Source of the DNA: Armigeres subalbatus | Taxonomy: Eukaryota; Arthropoda; Insecta; Diptera; Culicidae | Length of the DNA stretch: 64,000 nt | Direction: 5' to 3' | Assembly (NCBI RefSeq): GCF_024139115.2 | Contig: NC_085141.1 | Location: 218,587,783 to 218,651,782, forward strand | Part shown: piece after piece, positions 37,600 through 49,011 of the stretch | Layout: each line of letters starts with the position of its first letter | Numbering within the stretch: position 1 is the first letter of the stretch | The notes under the pieces: model-generated | What the model was told of the DNA's origin: nothing | Database searches by the model: none | Seen by the model: the letters and a program-made list of their open reading frames with translations, nothing else | Made by a program: the position numbers and the translations under genes

Positions 37600-38960
37600 A
37601 AAAATGAAAAACGATTTAATGGTTCACGTACAATAAACAGAATATTCATACAAATTTTCCACACTATATACCTAGTCAGACACAAATTGAGAAACCCAGA
37701 ATTAGTTGGCTGCAGTGGAGCTGTAACCACACCGCATCAGCCATGAAACGAGATTAAACTACGTCACACCGGTAGTGTTACCGGCCCGATGAACGCTGCC
37801 ATTCCTAGCACTGCACTATCGTGGATCTCGTAGACTAGTTGCGGAATTGAGTTGGCAACTGAGCGTGAAATAAGATAATAATAGTGTGGCCGTTTGTTAT
37901 TTTACACTTTTATCGTGCCCGTTCATACCGAATTGGCTTCCACAACGGTGCTGACTGACTGCAGCGGATGATAGTTCATTAGGAAGCAAAAGTCCCTCGG
38001 GAAAATGGAGTCGAAAGCCGCACTGTCAATGAACCATTAGAGATAGCAACCGGCGATGAATAGGATGTGTGTAGGATGAGCGATTTTTATTGACTCTAGT
38101 CGCGGTTATCTAGCGTTAATTAGAACTCGATCTGCGGATCAGACTGCAAATGACTACACGTTGTTGTTTTGTGGTTCATGCATGGTTGTTTGATTTTATG
38201 GCTGTGTCTAAACATTACCGCGATGCTAATGTTTTGTGTTTGTTGCACGAGCTGATTACAGACGACCATACCAATGTCCAACATTAACTGAGACCCATAT
38301 GGGTGTTGATCCGAGGTGAAGTTCCATAAATGTGATTCTTAGTAGAAATTTACAGTGATACCTAATCTGAAAATTACAAAATGCATGTACGTCTGTAGAA
38401 AATCCAAACAATTGTACTTAAATCAATGTAGAATACGGTGCTGCAATATTTGCTAGTAACAATTCCATTACATATAACTGCGTAGTCCTACATCACCTTT
38501 GCGTATAACCGCATAGGGCTGCACCTTTGAGTTTTTTTTCTTCAAATCAGTTTATTTAATGGGCTCAGGTGTATATGATTTTATGTTATATGTACAATCA
38601 ACATCATCTTATTATTAAAAGTTAGTAACCGTTGAAAATAAGCCAACGTACTCGTGGAGGTTACGTTTCCAATTTTTAGGTACGAGGCACAAGCAATGGT
38701 TTTCTCTGGGGGCGTTATTTTTTGTGCAGTACCAAACTACGAGATCGATTTTGCTAATTCTCGACGTCACACGAATTAAGCCTCGAGTTAAGTCCGCATC
38801 TCTGAACTACGCTCGCCCAGAAACTTTAGTAACCATGGAAAATAGCCACCGCCCAAGTTCACTGTGTGACCAATGAATTGGCCAATTTTGAAGAGTACTC
38901 TGATGGACTAATGGGAAAAACGGTCAGCACTGACCCAGGTTTAAAAATGAATTCAACATA
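37600..38960. other. Non-coding stretch
   Basis: No open frame of note. The GC-richer part 37690-38130 has no motif I recognise. 38440-38530 has two variants of CATATAACTGCGTAG / CGTATAACCGCATAG, a possible short repeat. Confidence 0.45.
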
Positions 38961-38967
38961 AGTGATG

Positions 38968-39050
38968 GACGATATGCGAAGGCGCGTGATTGGGTGGTGG
39001 ACGATCAAAGAGATAATTTGCAGGTTAAGGATCAAAGGCCGGTATAGGTG
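38968..39050 (+). pseudogene. RTE endonuclease fragment
   Basis: Short piece reading RRRVIGWWTIKEIICRLRIK in one frame, aligned with QRVIGWQPVNARMCKLRIKG of the larger copies. It lacks everything before and after, so it is an isolated remnant of a further RTE insertion. Confidence 0.7.
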
Positions 39051-39946
39051 TGCGCATTGAAAGTGATGTCTGTGCTAGAGAATGCATGCATATTGAATGC
39101 CAGGTTGAATCTGGTAAGAAAATGCTTATTCCAAGATTACCTCTGTTTATTAGGTGCTGGGATAAAAGATTATATTCGATTGAAAATTTACTGAACTGTT
39201 AACAATTTTCATACTTATTCGAGTACGGCGTTGTTCTGTTGTTCCCAAACAATTATGAGTTGCACTTTGAAGAAAATTAGTCTTAACTAAAACTTCTCAC
39301 ATGTAATATAATGGTTATGATAAGAACCAATTTGTTTTCCACAATACGCTTATCCAATCACAAGCAGCAACAAAGCTAATGATTTGTACTTTGAAAAATA
39401 TTTGTCTCGGCTCAACCTTCTCTCGTGTGAAATAATGATTCTGAAAAGAAACCATTCGTTTTCAAAAATGCACCATCACAATCACAAGCAGCGACAAAAC
39501 CGAAGCAGAATCTAGAGAAAATTTCACTGCTACTGACCCCAATGTCAGCCACTCGATAAGCTACCGCTAAAACGTGATAGACACCATCCATGCGAATCAA
39601 TTTTCGCAGCATCCCCCTCCGAAGAGCGCTTGCGCTGCTTTCGACGCCAAGCGATAATAATTTGCACTTTGAAGAAGTAAAAGAAGAAGAAGAAGAAGAG
39701 GCCCTGGTTATGTACGAAAGCACTGGCATCGAACGAACGAAAGGCGGAGCAAGCGAGCCGATGCCAAGCGATTATAATTTGCACTTTGAAGAAGTAAAAG
39801 AAGAAGGAGAAGAAGAGGTCTGATTATGTACGAAAGCACTGGCAACAAACGAACGAAAGCAAGCCTATGCCAATGATATGATACGTTTTGATACGTTTTC
39901 TCGATAGAATCGGCAGGACAATTGAATCGCAGCGCTAAACCAGACA

Positions 39947-40054
39947 TCATCGAAGGCGTCGAGCATTATAAACAGCCTCGTAAACGACATCTTTGTGCGT
40001 ATCGAGCTGGCCAAGCCCGCCGTCTCGGAGGGTTCCAGAGTCGTCACCAAGTAA
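39947..40054 (+). pseudogene. Histone H2B pseudogene (internally deleted)
   Basis: A 35-codon frame ending at TAA (40052-40054) joins two separate parts of histone H2B: SSKA-SI-NS-VNDIF-RI (the alpha-1 end and loop) fused directly to ELAKPAVSEGSRVVTK, which matches the C-terminal ELAKHAVSEG..AVTK. The ~30 residues between are missing, and the last few residues after VTK are absent because of the early stop. Upstream, AAACCAGAC may be the remnant of the HPD before GISSK, out of frame. H2B is normally ~120-125 residues, so this is a broken copy. Codon-level similarity and the preserved 3' stem-loop indicate descent from a replication-dependent, intronless histone gene. Confidence 0.85.
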
Positions 40055-40098
40055 GTCAGCTCCTAGTGAATGATCGAGGACGCAGCTCCACTTAAAAC

Positions 40099-40114
40099 GG
40101 CCCTTTTCAGGACC
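40099..40114 (+). terminator. Histone mRNA 3' stem-loop of the H2B remnant
   Basis: GGCCCTTTTCAGGACC is one base away from the conserved histone 3' hairpin GGCYCTTTTCAGRGCC (family knowledge); the change G to A breaks one pair. It lies 45 nt after the H2B stop, the usual distance, and a purine-rich CAAAGAGGA at 40126 occupies the place of the histone downstream element. This supports a replication-type histone origin. Confidence 0.85.
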
Positions 40115-40989
40115 ACAGTCTCACTCAAAGAGGACAGGAATTTTCGTACCGCGCACGCTGGAAATCAAAATTTTGAAATGAATTTCCACTACTGATGCCG
40201 CTGTCAGCCAATTTATGATTTGCCGCTGCTACCGCATGGGCTGCTACCGACAAAGAACTTTCCCGTCACCAAGTAATTATGATTTGCATTTTTTGCACAT
40301 TTTTGTCTAGGCTCAACCTTCTCTTGTGTAAAATGATGATTTTGTTTTCAATGACGCGCCTTTCCAGTAATAAACAGCAAGAATACCGAAACCAGAATCT
40401 TGGGAAAATCTCATTTGACTGCTAAGGCAACTCAATGATGTGAGACGTCATCATTGTTTACTTCCCGCACTTTTACTGCTACCTATTCCAACATTCAACC
40501 GTTGCCAAGCGGTTATGATTTGCACTTTGAAGAAAATATTTCGGCTCTACCTTCTCTTGTTGTCCAAAGATTGTTGCTTTTGGCGATAGCCTCTCGATGT
40601 TCCGCTTTCTGTTGAGACTGCTGCTACGGGCGTCATCGTTGTGTCCACTCTCCGAGAAAACCTAATTGAACTGAGGATTGGAGTCGAGCCCGTAAGTTGC
40701 ACGATTTTGATGTCTGTGCTTGCGATGCACATACGCGATTGGTTGGTTTACCGATTTTTCAGTGCCTAGTAAAATTCAATTTTTCAATAGTTTAGCACAT
40801 TGAATGCATTTTTTCGATGTTGAGCAAAATCGTAAAGATTTCTTCGATCAATTAACACCAAAATCTTTAAAATCGGTTGAAAGATGGCTGAGTTATTAGC
40901 TCATACTTCCTAACCACTTTTCGTAACGGTCTCAGATTTGAATCTGCAGAATGACCCTCTCCCCCCTATCTTCCGGAAGGACGTAATCC

Positions 40990-42690
40990 TACGTCAAAAA
41001 GTTGGCCGAATAGTTCATTCGGCTGAAATGGTCGTTTGGTAGAGAAGGGTCATTTGGCCATATTGGGCATTCAGCCGAAAATGCCGGTCGGCTGAATTGA
41101 TCATTTTGCCAATGAAAAATCCGTTTTGCAGAAAGGAAATTTTCGGGACAAATGGCTTTTTCTACCAAACGACCATTTCTTGCAAACGACATTTTCGGTT
41201 AACGGGCTTGGTAGTCATATGGCTACTGCTTCTGCCTCATACGCAGGAGGTCGTGGGTTCAATCCCAGGTCCGTTCCATTCTCCTACTTTGTATCTTTCT
41301 CTTTATTTCTCATGTTCTAGCAATCGCTAGAACTGGAAATGGACTTCCATACCGTTTCCATTACTATTCCTATACCTTCAACTTGAGTATTCTAACAGTA
41401 ATCTGCTAGAATTGGAAATGAACTATAGAGCTCGTTTCCTACATCCAACTAGAAATTCCATCAGTTACCTTCTCCTATCTATCACATTGGCAGCTCGTTA
41501 ACCAAGACGGACCTCTGCCTCTCCAACCTAACCCAGAAATACCAACAAATTCCGCATGAACTCGTGGCAAGTGCAGAGGTATATTCGGCTTGCAGTGGGC
41601 GAGTGATTGCATCATCATTTCCTCCCCTTTCCCTACATTGACTTGCATTCTGACGTGGCAGGCGCCAGTATGATCTAACAAATGAGATCACCAGTACCTC
41701 CCAGGTAACCATTAGCATGAAGTTTGTTAGCCCTGTGGTAGCCTTATAGTCGCACGTATGGCTTATTTTAATGCTTATGGTTACCTGGGTTGTACATTGA
41801 AGATGTGTGCTAGTCCCGAGCAAACATCTGTTGGTTCCCTATGCAAGAACAGCTGATCTGGTCATAATGGAGTAGCAACTACGAGCAGTCAATCAAGCTC
41901 AAGCTCAAGCTCAAACGACCATTTCTTGTAAACGACATTTTCGGTCAAATGACTTTTTCGGCCAAGCTACTATTATGGCCAAATGGGATTTTCAGCCAAA
42001 TAAACTATAAGGGCAAACAACTTTTTCGGTCAGATTATCTGTAAAGCCGAATTTTTGTTTGTCAAGGCTGTTTGTCACTTTCGACCAAATGTCATTTTCG
42101 GTTCAACCGTTTAGAGTTCGGCTAGAATTTGGCTAGATGACTTTCAGCTAACGGGTTATTCGGCCAAGTGGCTTTCGAATAAATGGCTTTTCGCCGGACA
42201 TCTTTCGGCTAAACGACGGGTAGTGCTATTTGTCCGAAAGGTATTGGCTGTATGTCATTCGACCGAACAAACAATTAGACCAAAACCCATCTGGTCGAAA
42301 ATTTGATTTAGCCGAAATGGACATAATAATCATTTGGCCAAAGAAATCGTTTGCCAGAAACGCCATTTGGCCGAAAATATAATCTGACCAACCGGGTGAA
42401 TGTTTTTAACCATCTTACTTGTCGAGTAATCAACATTTGGCCGTTGGGCCAAATGACATTTTCGGCAAATGGCCCTTTTTTTCAAACAACCATTTCCGCC
42501 AAACGACATTTTCAGCCTTATAACCTATTCGGTCAAACGACCTGTTAGGGAAGACGACTTTTTTGGCCAAATTACCATTTCAGTCATATATCGCTGGGCC
42601 AGTAGAAATTTTTGGCCAAACTGTTTTCCGTTTTTTATCGACCAAAGGTTTTTTTTTCGGCCAAATGCAATTTGGCTTGATGACTACATT
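40990..42690. repeat. GGCCGAA / CGGCCAAATGACC degenerate repeat block
   Basis: Dozens of loose ~15-25-bp units based on CGGCCAAATGAC / TTTTCGG. Units left of ~41100 are mainly in GGCCGAA..GGTCATTTGGCC orientation; those from ~41120 on are mainly in the reverse-complement orientation, so the block resembles a foldback with unequal arms. A SINE splits it at 41199. The short frames in this block (such as 42563-42937) are not supported as genes. Confidence 0.65.
41199..41912 (+). mobile_element. Long tRNA-headed SINE (~0.7 kb)
   Basis: A tRNA-like head around 41206-41275 has the B box GGTTCAATCCC (41256-41266), preceded by CTCTGCCTCATACGCAGGAGGTCG-type anticodon-arm sequence split here as CTGCCTCATACGCAGG. 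A ~600-bp body follows, and it ends in a (TCAAGC)n tail (41892-41912), as in SINEs that borrow a LINE 3' end. The element sits between two 32-bp direct repeats that differ at one base (41167-41198 and 41913-41944), which may be the target duplication or adjacent units of the surrounding repeat. Confidence 0.75.
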
Positions 42691-42985
42691 TGTTGTCAAA
42701 TTGCTCAACGCTGACATCAATTGCCCCTGTCTTTTGTCACAGCTTAACTTTAGGACTTCAGAAAGAATGCTAAAACAGCGATCTCTGTTGCAACCGAACT
42801 TTCATCGCACTCTTTATGCATTGAACCAGCCAATTTGTGCAATGATCCGCATATTTACTTCCGTTGAACATATGTTTGACTTTTGTATATCGGCATCTCA
42901 ATTCGCTTACAGAATAAGAAAATTGAATATTATGTAACCTAGGCATATTCATTGAGACTATTTAGGTTAGATGAATTAATTTCGG
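42691..42985. other. Short non-coding spacer
   Basis: No recognised feature between the CGGCCAAA block and the start of RTE copy 2; the LINE homology begins abruptly at 42986. Confidence 0.4.
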
Positions 42986-43322
42986 GGGCAGCAGGGACTA
43001 TGTTCAAGGGCTTGACGATCCCTCCCCAGGCCATCTGCGAGTTGTGGCGCCTGCCTAGGATGTGGTGGGGTTTGATAGTGGGCCCTGTTAAACCTCTATA
43101 AAAAGCTGCATGTATCCGCAAGTAGGCTCCGCCAAAGCGACCGTGTGCCGCTCAAAGCGCACAAACCCAAGTCCTGGTGTTAGGTGGGACGCTAAACAGC
43201 CCTGACACGGCGGCCCTCCGACGAGACAGGAGGTTTGCGCAGGCCCAATAAGCCGCCTTTAAAACATCCATTAGGAACGACATAGAAGATAATACGACTC
43301 GATACAATCGGCAACGACCTAG

Positions 43323-44150
43323 ATGACGAATAAAGGATCACGATTGGAACTTGGAACATGGAACTGCAAGTCGCTGGGCTTCGCAGGTTGCGACAGGATA
43401 ATCTACGATGAATTACATCCACGCAACTTCGACGTCGTAGCGCTGCAGGAAATCTGCTGGACAGAACAGAAAGTGTGGAAAATCGGGCATCGAGCGGCTA
43501 CCTTCTACCAAAGCTGTGGCACCACCAATGAGCTGGGAACCGGATTCATAGTGCTAGGAAAGATGTGCAAACGCGTGATTGGGTGGCAGCCAATCAACGC
43601 AAGAATGTGCAAGCTGAGGATAAAAGGCCGATTCTTCAACTATAGCATCATCAACGTGCACAGCCCACACAAAGGGAGACCCGACGACGAGAAACAAGCG
43701 TTCTATGCACAGCTGGAGCAGACATACGATGGATGCCCAATGCGGGACGTCAAAATCGTCATCGGTGACATGAACGCTCAAGTAGGAAGAGAGGAAATGT
43801 ATAGACCGGTCATCGAACCGGAATGTCTGCATACCGTATCGAACGACAACGGCCAACGATGCATAAACTTTGCAGCCTCCCGCGGAATGGTAGTCCGAAG
43901 CACCTTCTTTCCCTGCAAAAATATCCACAAGGTCACATGGAGATCACCTAACCAAGAAACGGAAAACCAAATCGACTACGTTCTAATCGACGGTAAATTC
44001 TTCTCCGACATCACGAACGTCCGCACTTACCGACATCACGAACGTCCGCACGTGCGAATATTGAATCCGACCACTACCTCGTTGCAGTATGCCTGCGCTC
44101 AAAACTCTCGACGGTGTACAACACGCGTCGGAGTCGTCCGCCGCGGCTAA
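43323..44150 (+). pseudogene. RTE copy 2 endonuclease domain
   Basis: 275-codon frame with TWN (residues 12-14), LQEI (41-44), GDMNAQ (148-153) and NQIDYVLID (215-223). A ~20-bp tandem duplication (CATCACGAACGTCCGCAC twice) shifts the frame, so the final SDHYLVAV segment is encoded at ~44065 in another frame and the natural domain is not complete. The leader from 42986 to 43322 has no frame of its own. Confidence 0.88.
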
Positions 44151-44653
44151 ACATTGGGCGGCTATAAGACGGTAGACTAGCCCAAGACTACGCGCAGCAG
44201 CTGGAAGTGGCACTCCCAACCGAAGAGCAACTAGGCGCAGCATCTCTTGAAGATGGCTGGAGAGATATTCGATCCGCCATTGGAAGCACCGCAACCGCTG
44301 CACTAGGCACGAAAGTTCCGGATCAGAGAAACGACTGGTATGACGGCGAATGTGAGCAGTTAGTTGAGGAGAAGAATACAGCATTGGAGAGATTGCTGCA
44401 ACACCACACGAGGGCGAACGAGGCACGATACAAACGGGCACGGAACAGACAAAACTCGATTTTTCGGAGGAAAAAGCGCCAGCACGAAGATCGAGACCGT
44501 GAAGAGATGGAGGAACTGTACCGCGCTAATACCGCACGAAAGTTCTATGAGAAGTTGAACCGTTCACGTAAGGGCCACGTGCCACAGCCCGATATGTGTA
44601 AGGACATAAACGGGAACCTTCTTACAAACGAGCGTGAGGTGATCCAAAGGTAG
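44151..44653 (+). pseudogene. RTE copy 2 linker, ends at TAG
   Basis: From 44207 an open stretch of 148 codons carries VPDQRNDWYDGECEQLVEEKN, KRARNRQNSIF and RKKRQ (charged linker), then SRKGHVPQPDMCKDINGN. It stops at TAG (44651-44653), probably a Trp codon originally, because the next sequence still reads QRYKEHLNGDM. It is the continuation of the endonuclease, a few codons after a frameshift. Confidence 0.8.
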
Positions 44654-44884
44654 CGGCAGCGCTACAAAGAGCACCTGAATGGCGATATGGCAGACAACGG
44701 TGGCGGTATGGTAATGAACCTAGGAGCACGCACGCAGGACATGCGGCCACGAATCTCCAGGAAATCTAGGAGGAGATCGGCCGGCTGAAAAACAACAAAG
44801 CCCTGGAGTTGACCAACTACCAGGAGAGTTGTTTAAATACGGCGGTGAGGCACTGGCTAGAGCGCTGCACTGGGTGATTACCAA

Positions 44885-44991
44885 CCCAAGCAGCACAAGT
44901 CAGACAAAAATGGTTGCAGCAACTTGATTGTGACTGAATCTGGTCACATACGAGTTGCAGTAACCTATGTGAAATATGTGTGCTGCTAGGG
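44885..44991. mobile_element. 107-bp MITE inside RTE copy 2
   Basis: Inverted ends CCCAAGCAGCACA and TGTGCTGCTAGGG bound the insert; the uninterrupted site in copy 1 (GATTACCAAGGTTTGG) shows that 44885-44991 was added, with AA at each border. Interior similar to the right part of the element at 49988-50180 (TGTGACTGAAT..GGTCACATA, AACCTATGTG), which has the same termini. Confidence 0.8.
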
Positions 44992-45004
44992 AAGGTTTGG
45001 GAGG

Positions 45005-46146
45005 ATGAGGTTCTGCCGCAGTAGTGGATGGAAGGTGTCGTGTGTCCCATCTACAGAAAGGGCAATAAGCTGGATTGTAGCAACTACCGCGCAATCACAT
45101 TGCACGGTAGTTGCTACAATCGCCACCTACAAAGAACTCTCCCAAATTTTATGGCAGCTAATGCACGAAAACGGATTTCCGGATAAACTGATACGGTTGA
45201 TCAAGGCGATGATGGATCGGGTGATGTGCGTAGCACGAGTTTCAGGTGCATGCTCGAGTCCCTTCGAAACACGTAGAGGGTTGCGGCAAGGTGATGGTCT
45301 TTCGTGTCTGCTATTCAACATCGCTTTGGAGGGAGTAATACGAAGGGCAGGGATTGACAAGAGTGGTACAATTTCCATAAGTCCGTCCAGTTATTTGGTT
45401 TCGCCAACGACATTGATATCATGGCACGTAACTTTGAGAGGATGCAGGAAGCCTACATCAGACCGAATAGCGAAGTTAAACGGATTGGACTAGTCATCAA
45501 CACGTCGAAGACGAAGTACATGATAGGAAGAGGCTCAAGAGAGATCAATGTAAGCCACCCACCACAAGTTTCTATCGGTGGTGACGAAATCGAGGTGGTT
45601 GAATAATTCGTGTACTTGCATGGCAGGAAATCGTACGTACTTTGGACTCCGTAAAACGCTCCGATCAAATAGAGTTCGCCGCTGACTATCTACAAAACGC
45701 TTATTAGACCGGTAATTCTCTACGGACAAGAGACTGGACGATGCTCGTGAAGGACCAACGCGCACTTGGAGTTTTCGAAAGGAAAGTGCTGTGTACCATC
45801 TATGGTGGGGTGCAGATGGCGGAAGGTACGTGGAGGAGGCGAATGAACCACGAGTTGCATCAGCTGTTGGGAGAACCATCCATCGTTCACACCGCGAAAA
45901 TTGGAAGACTGCGGCCCTCCTGCGGGCACGTTGCCAGAATGTCTGACAGTAATCCGGTGAAAATGGTTCTCGACAACGATCCGATGGGCACAAGAAGGCG
46001 AGGTGCGCAGCGGGCAAGGTGGATCGATCAGGTGGAAGATGACTTGCGGACCCTCCGTAGACTGCGTGGTTGGCGACGTGTAGCCATGGACCGAGCCAAA
46101 TTGAGAAGACTGTTATATACCGCACATCCCATTTCTTCCTTAGTTT
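45005..46146 (+). pseudogene. RTE copy 2 RT remnant and C-terminal domain
   Basis: The RT region is shortened. After [14 protein letters not shown] sequence an inverted copy of the preceding 17 bases intervenes, and KELSQIL is joined directly to [13 protein letters not shown], removing 65 codons that include the motif A region FKAAYD. The RQGDGLSCLLFNIALEG motif is intact; FAN replaces FAD in the catalytic FADD box, as seen in the reading frame that follows TTTCGCCAACGAC at ~45400. The C-terminal part from ~45421 continues to 46146 with a stop at 45603 and a ~60-bp loss. Confidence 0.82.
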
Positions 46147-46164
46147 GAATAAATAATAATAATG

Positions 46165-48881
46165 AAGAATTGTTTAGAGTAGCCAAGGAAGAGGTTTACT
46201 GTACTATTGAATAGAAAAATATTATATTGAAATTATGAGATAGAAGTGAGACAGAAGAAAAAAGTAGAGATTGAGCTATAAAAGAGAAAATAGAGATTAA
46301 TAAAAGTAGAAAGCAAATATAGATAGACGGAGGAAGGACATAGGATTTGTAAGGCAGTACTTAACAATTCTTTTGTAGAAAAATATTTTAAGCTCTTTTA
46401 GTGGAATGTATTCAACCGTCTAAGACGAGTTAAGTACTCTCCATTTAATTCCACCAATTATTTTCTATATCTTTGCAGACACTGAAGACGACCACACAGT
46501 TGTGGTAGAAATACGTATCTGCAAAGATTTCGAAAATAATTGGTGGAATTAAATGGAGAGACTGAGCAAACCACAAGTTTTCAAGAGGATTATGTTAGCT
46601 GATTCCCACAGTCCGGTGTTCATTTGGTCAAAGTAGACTGTAGCCGTGTTGGTAAATCCGGCATAATCACTTGTCAACTTTCAAAAACCCACCCCGATCA
46701 TAGCAATCCTAAGGGGCAAAAAAAAAATTACGCTGAAAAATTAAATTTCTAGAAATTTAGTATCATTACCGAAAAAATATTTGTTAGGTGCAATAGCGAA
46801 CGCTTTTCTACAAATTAGTACCAAACTTTCTTTCAGGGAAAAATGGTACTTTTGAGAAAATTTCCGTTATATGCTTTTCTTCATACAAATTACTGGGGGT
46901 CAGCTTTTAGTTACCTTTCACAGATAAAAGTCAACGCTATGCTATTCGGAACAGTCAGTGGCTTAATTCGGTGAACAATCTTTCTGCCTCTGTTCATTCA
47001 TGCTTAAAATGCTTAAAACGAAAACCGTTCAGTTCTCTCAATTTTCTAATAATTATGCCCCCAATAACACCAAAATGCACTCAACTCCCTACCGATAAAC
47101 CTGTCCAATCAACTAAAAACGAGTCCTAAGCTGACACTAAGCCACAGCCAAGAATTTAAAAATTCATACGTTCAACAAACTCCACCGTATCCTTCCTAGT
47201 CCCGTCGCATTGCATATCAGGTTGTACCTTGGAATTACAGGTTTATGGTAAACGAGACGACAAAGGGCGGATTTTACCGCGTGAGCCACACACGTCGCCA
47301 GATTAAAGTTGTATCCCACGTTCCACCTTCGCTCGCCGTCATCCAGACACGGCCACGGGCAGGCAGCAGTGGTTCGATTCACTAGTCCTCGACCCGGCCG
47401 GGATAGGTCTGTTGATGTTGATAGGCGAACATGTTGGTTGGTCGACGAGCCGCCCAGTTCCCACCCAAACATCATCGTTCGCGAGCCAAGCTGCATATAT
47501 GGTTTGTGGATGAAAGGGAGGAGTATGTAGAAGGTATGTTTTTCAAAACAACATACAGATTCCATGAAAAAAAAACTACGAGGGAAGCATTCCACTTTAA
47601 TGAATTTTTCTCTTCCTGCCGAAACATTCGCCGTTCGAAACCAGCCACAACGGCGTCTAGCAGAACGGCACGATAAAAAAGGCCAAACCTTCCAGCCAGT
47701 CATGGGGAAAACGTGCTATTAGAGATAGTAAAAAGTGAAGTGTGTAGGTGTAATAAAAATATTGTTTTATAACTTCACGCCTTCTGGGCTGCTTGGAATG
47801 TTGCGACAAAAATTGGCTTGAGGAGCAAGTGCATGGGGCTACTGTTGCGTGTGACAATTGTATCCGAGGCAGTCGTATCAAGACCAAGCCAAAATATATG
47901 AATGCGTGGCTTCAGGCTTCGGAATCCGACAAAAGCCAATACAATAACATATTGATCCTTTGAGATCTGCGCCATAAAACGTTTAATTGAGTTTGGTGGC
48001 AGCTTGGATCTGGTGTCTGATTTGGACACGTTAACAAATTGTTTGTCCATGACATCAGGAAATGAATATTCAAAAGTCCGGGCTGTTTCCTTTCTACACA
48101 AATCGACTTGTAGGTACAATAAGGTTGTAGTCGTATTTTTACTTTTATGCAAACCCAACTGGTGGAAATGCCAGGCCCATAATTCACCATTATAAAGTTC
48201 GCATCAGGATGGCCTTAGGGTCAGACAGAGCCATAACAAACAACTGAGCCCAGTCGCGGTATTTTTCCGTTCCACTCATAAAGAGACGGAAGCACGTTGT
48301 CCATCCCCTAGCCAGGATCATATGAGTTGGACGATGGATGCTTAGACCGCAGCTGCTCCGTTAAATTTAATGTGCTCCACTCATCGTTTCACTTCCAACA
48401 ACGCGCGCACGGATGTTTGCACGGCAGTTAGTCCGAAGCAAGTGAGCGATGATGGTTTTGCAAAGTAGATCCATCCAGCATCAGGGACCCAGACGAGGCA
48501 ATTGTTTGTAATGGGCACTTGGCAAAACGTCGGAAGAATTGATTTATCTCGTTATCATAAATTGTTAACTGTGTTTAACATATTTCAAATATAAAAGGGG
48601 GTGACCCCGAGCTTTTGACAGAGGCTGCGTACGAATGATTTTCACTCGAAAAATAGAGTTTTCGTTAAATTCCAGCACTCCGTGGTAAGCATAGATGCCC
48701 AATGTCGTTTTTTAACGATACCACATTTGTCCAAACAATCAACTTCTCTAGGAATTCCTCCAGCGCAAAAAAAAACTGCGGTGGGGGCGTTTCATGGCGG
48801 TACTCACTACTCAGGTCTATCACTATTATGCATGTTCAGGTCTTCTCAGACTGCGTCTAAATCCCCGAATTAAGGTTTCTA
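46165..48881. other. Non-coding stretch without recognisable genes
   Basis: AT-rich 46165-46400, then a MITE, then unique sequence. A 127-codon frame on the - strand (48158-47775) has no domain I recognise and overlaps other frames; it could be an old repeat or unknown gene fragment. I do not call it. Confidence 0.45.
46385..46560. mobile_element. Foldback MITE (CCATTTAATTCCAC family)
   Basis: Long inverted repeat: TCTCCATTTAATTCCACCAA..TTGCAGA (46438-46479) and its reverse complement (46518-46560). The loop contains CACTGAAGACGACCACAC. The left side extends to TTTTAGTGGAATGTATTCAACCGTCTAAGACG; the right arm is cut after GGAGAG. The core matches the copy at 59262. Confidence 0.75.
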
Positions 48882-49011
48882 CAAATACACACGACGCGAC
48901 TGTCGCTATCCCTGAGCGACTGCAATTTTCTGTCGCCTTTTTATGGAAGAGCGACACAGCAATATAGTCGCGACGACAGTCGCCCAGCGACAGCCACGTT
49001 GCGTGTGTTTG
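48882..49011. mobile_element. 130-bp MITE with GCGACTGTCGC-rich arms
   Basis: Imperfect inverted repeats CAAATACACACGACGCGACT (left) and the complementary AGCGACAGCCACGTTGCGTG to GTGTTTG (right), with GCGACTG/CAGTCGC boxes in both arms. No coding capacity and no clear target duplication. Confidence 0.65.

Larger units (their letters stand above)
39250..40565 (+). repeat. Field of degenerate ATTATGATTTGCACTTTGAA repeats
   Basis: The motif ATTATGATTTGCACTTTGAA, with variants, recurs near 39253, 39379, 39655, 39768, 40276 and 40513. It is often followed by a GAAGAA or TTTGTCT..GGCTCAACCTTCTC segment and preceded by GCCAAGC. Two adjacent units (39645-39845) are close tandem copies of ~113 bp with a GAAGAAGAAG run and TACGAAAGCACTGGCA. 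A histone H2B remnant is embedded in it. Open frames across it (for example 39590-39823) are a by-product of the GAAGAA runs. Confidence 0.7.
42986..46164 (+). mobile_element. RTE-clade LINE, copy 2 (defective)
   Basis: Same family as 28498-33022, in the same orientation. It begins at GGGGGCAGCAGGGACTATG, carries the endonuclease, linker and C-terminal domain, and ends with TTTGAATAAATAATAATAATG. Damage relative to copy 1 includes a tandem duplication in the endonuclease end (44012-44050), TAG at 44651, a 1-base loss at NNKA-, an inserted 107-bp MITE, an inverted templated insertion near 45103, a 195-bp RT deletion at ~45150 and a ~60-bp deletion near 45620. It has a G-D in the RT (RQGDGLS) and a Trp in the endonuclease where copy 1 is mutated, so the two copies were damaged independently. 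Confidence 0.9.

Noticed and set aside
42563..42937. 124-codon frame as a gene
   Set aside because: Begins in the CGGCCAAA repeat and has no known motif.
47775..48158. 127-codon frame on - as a gene
   Set aside because: No domain recognised, competing frames on both strands, and no conserved neighbour; could be checked with a protein search.
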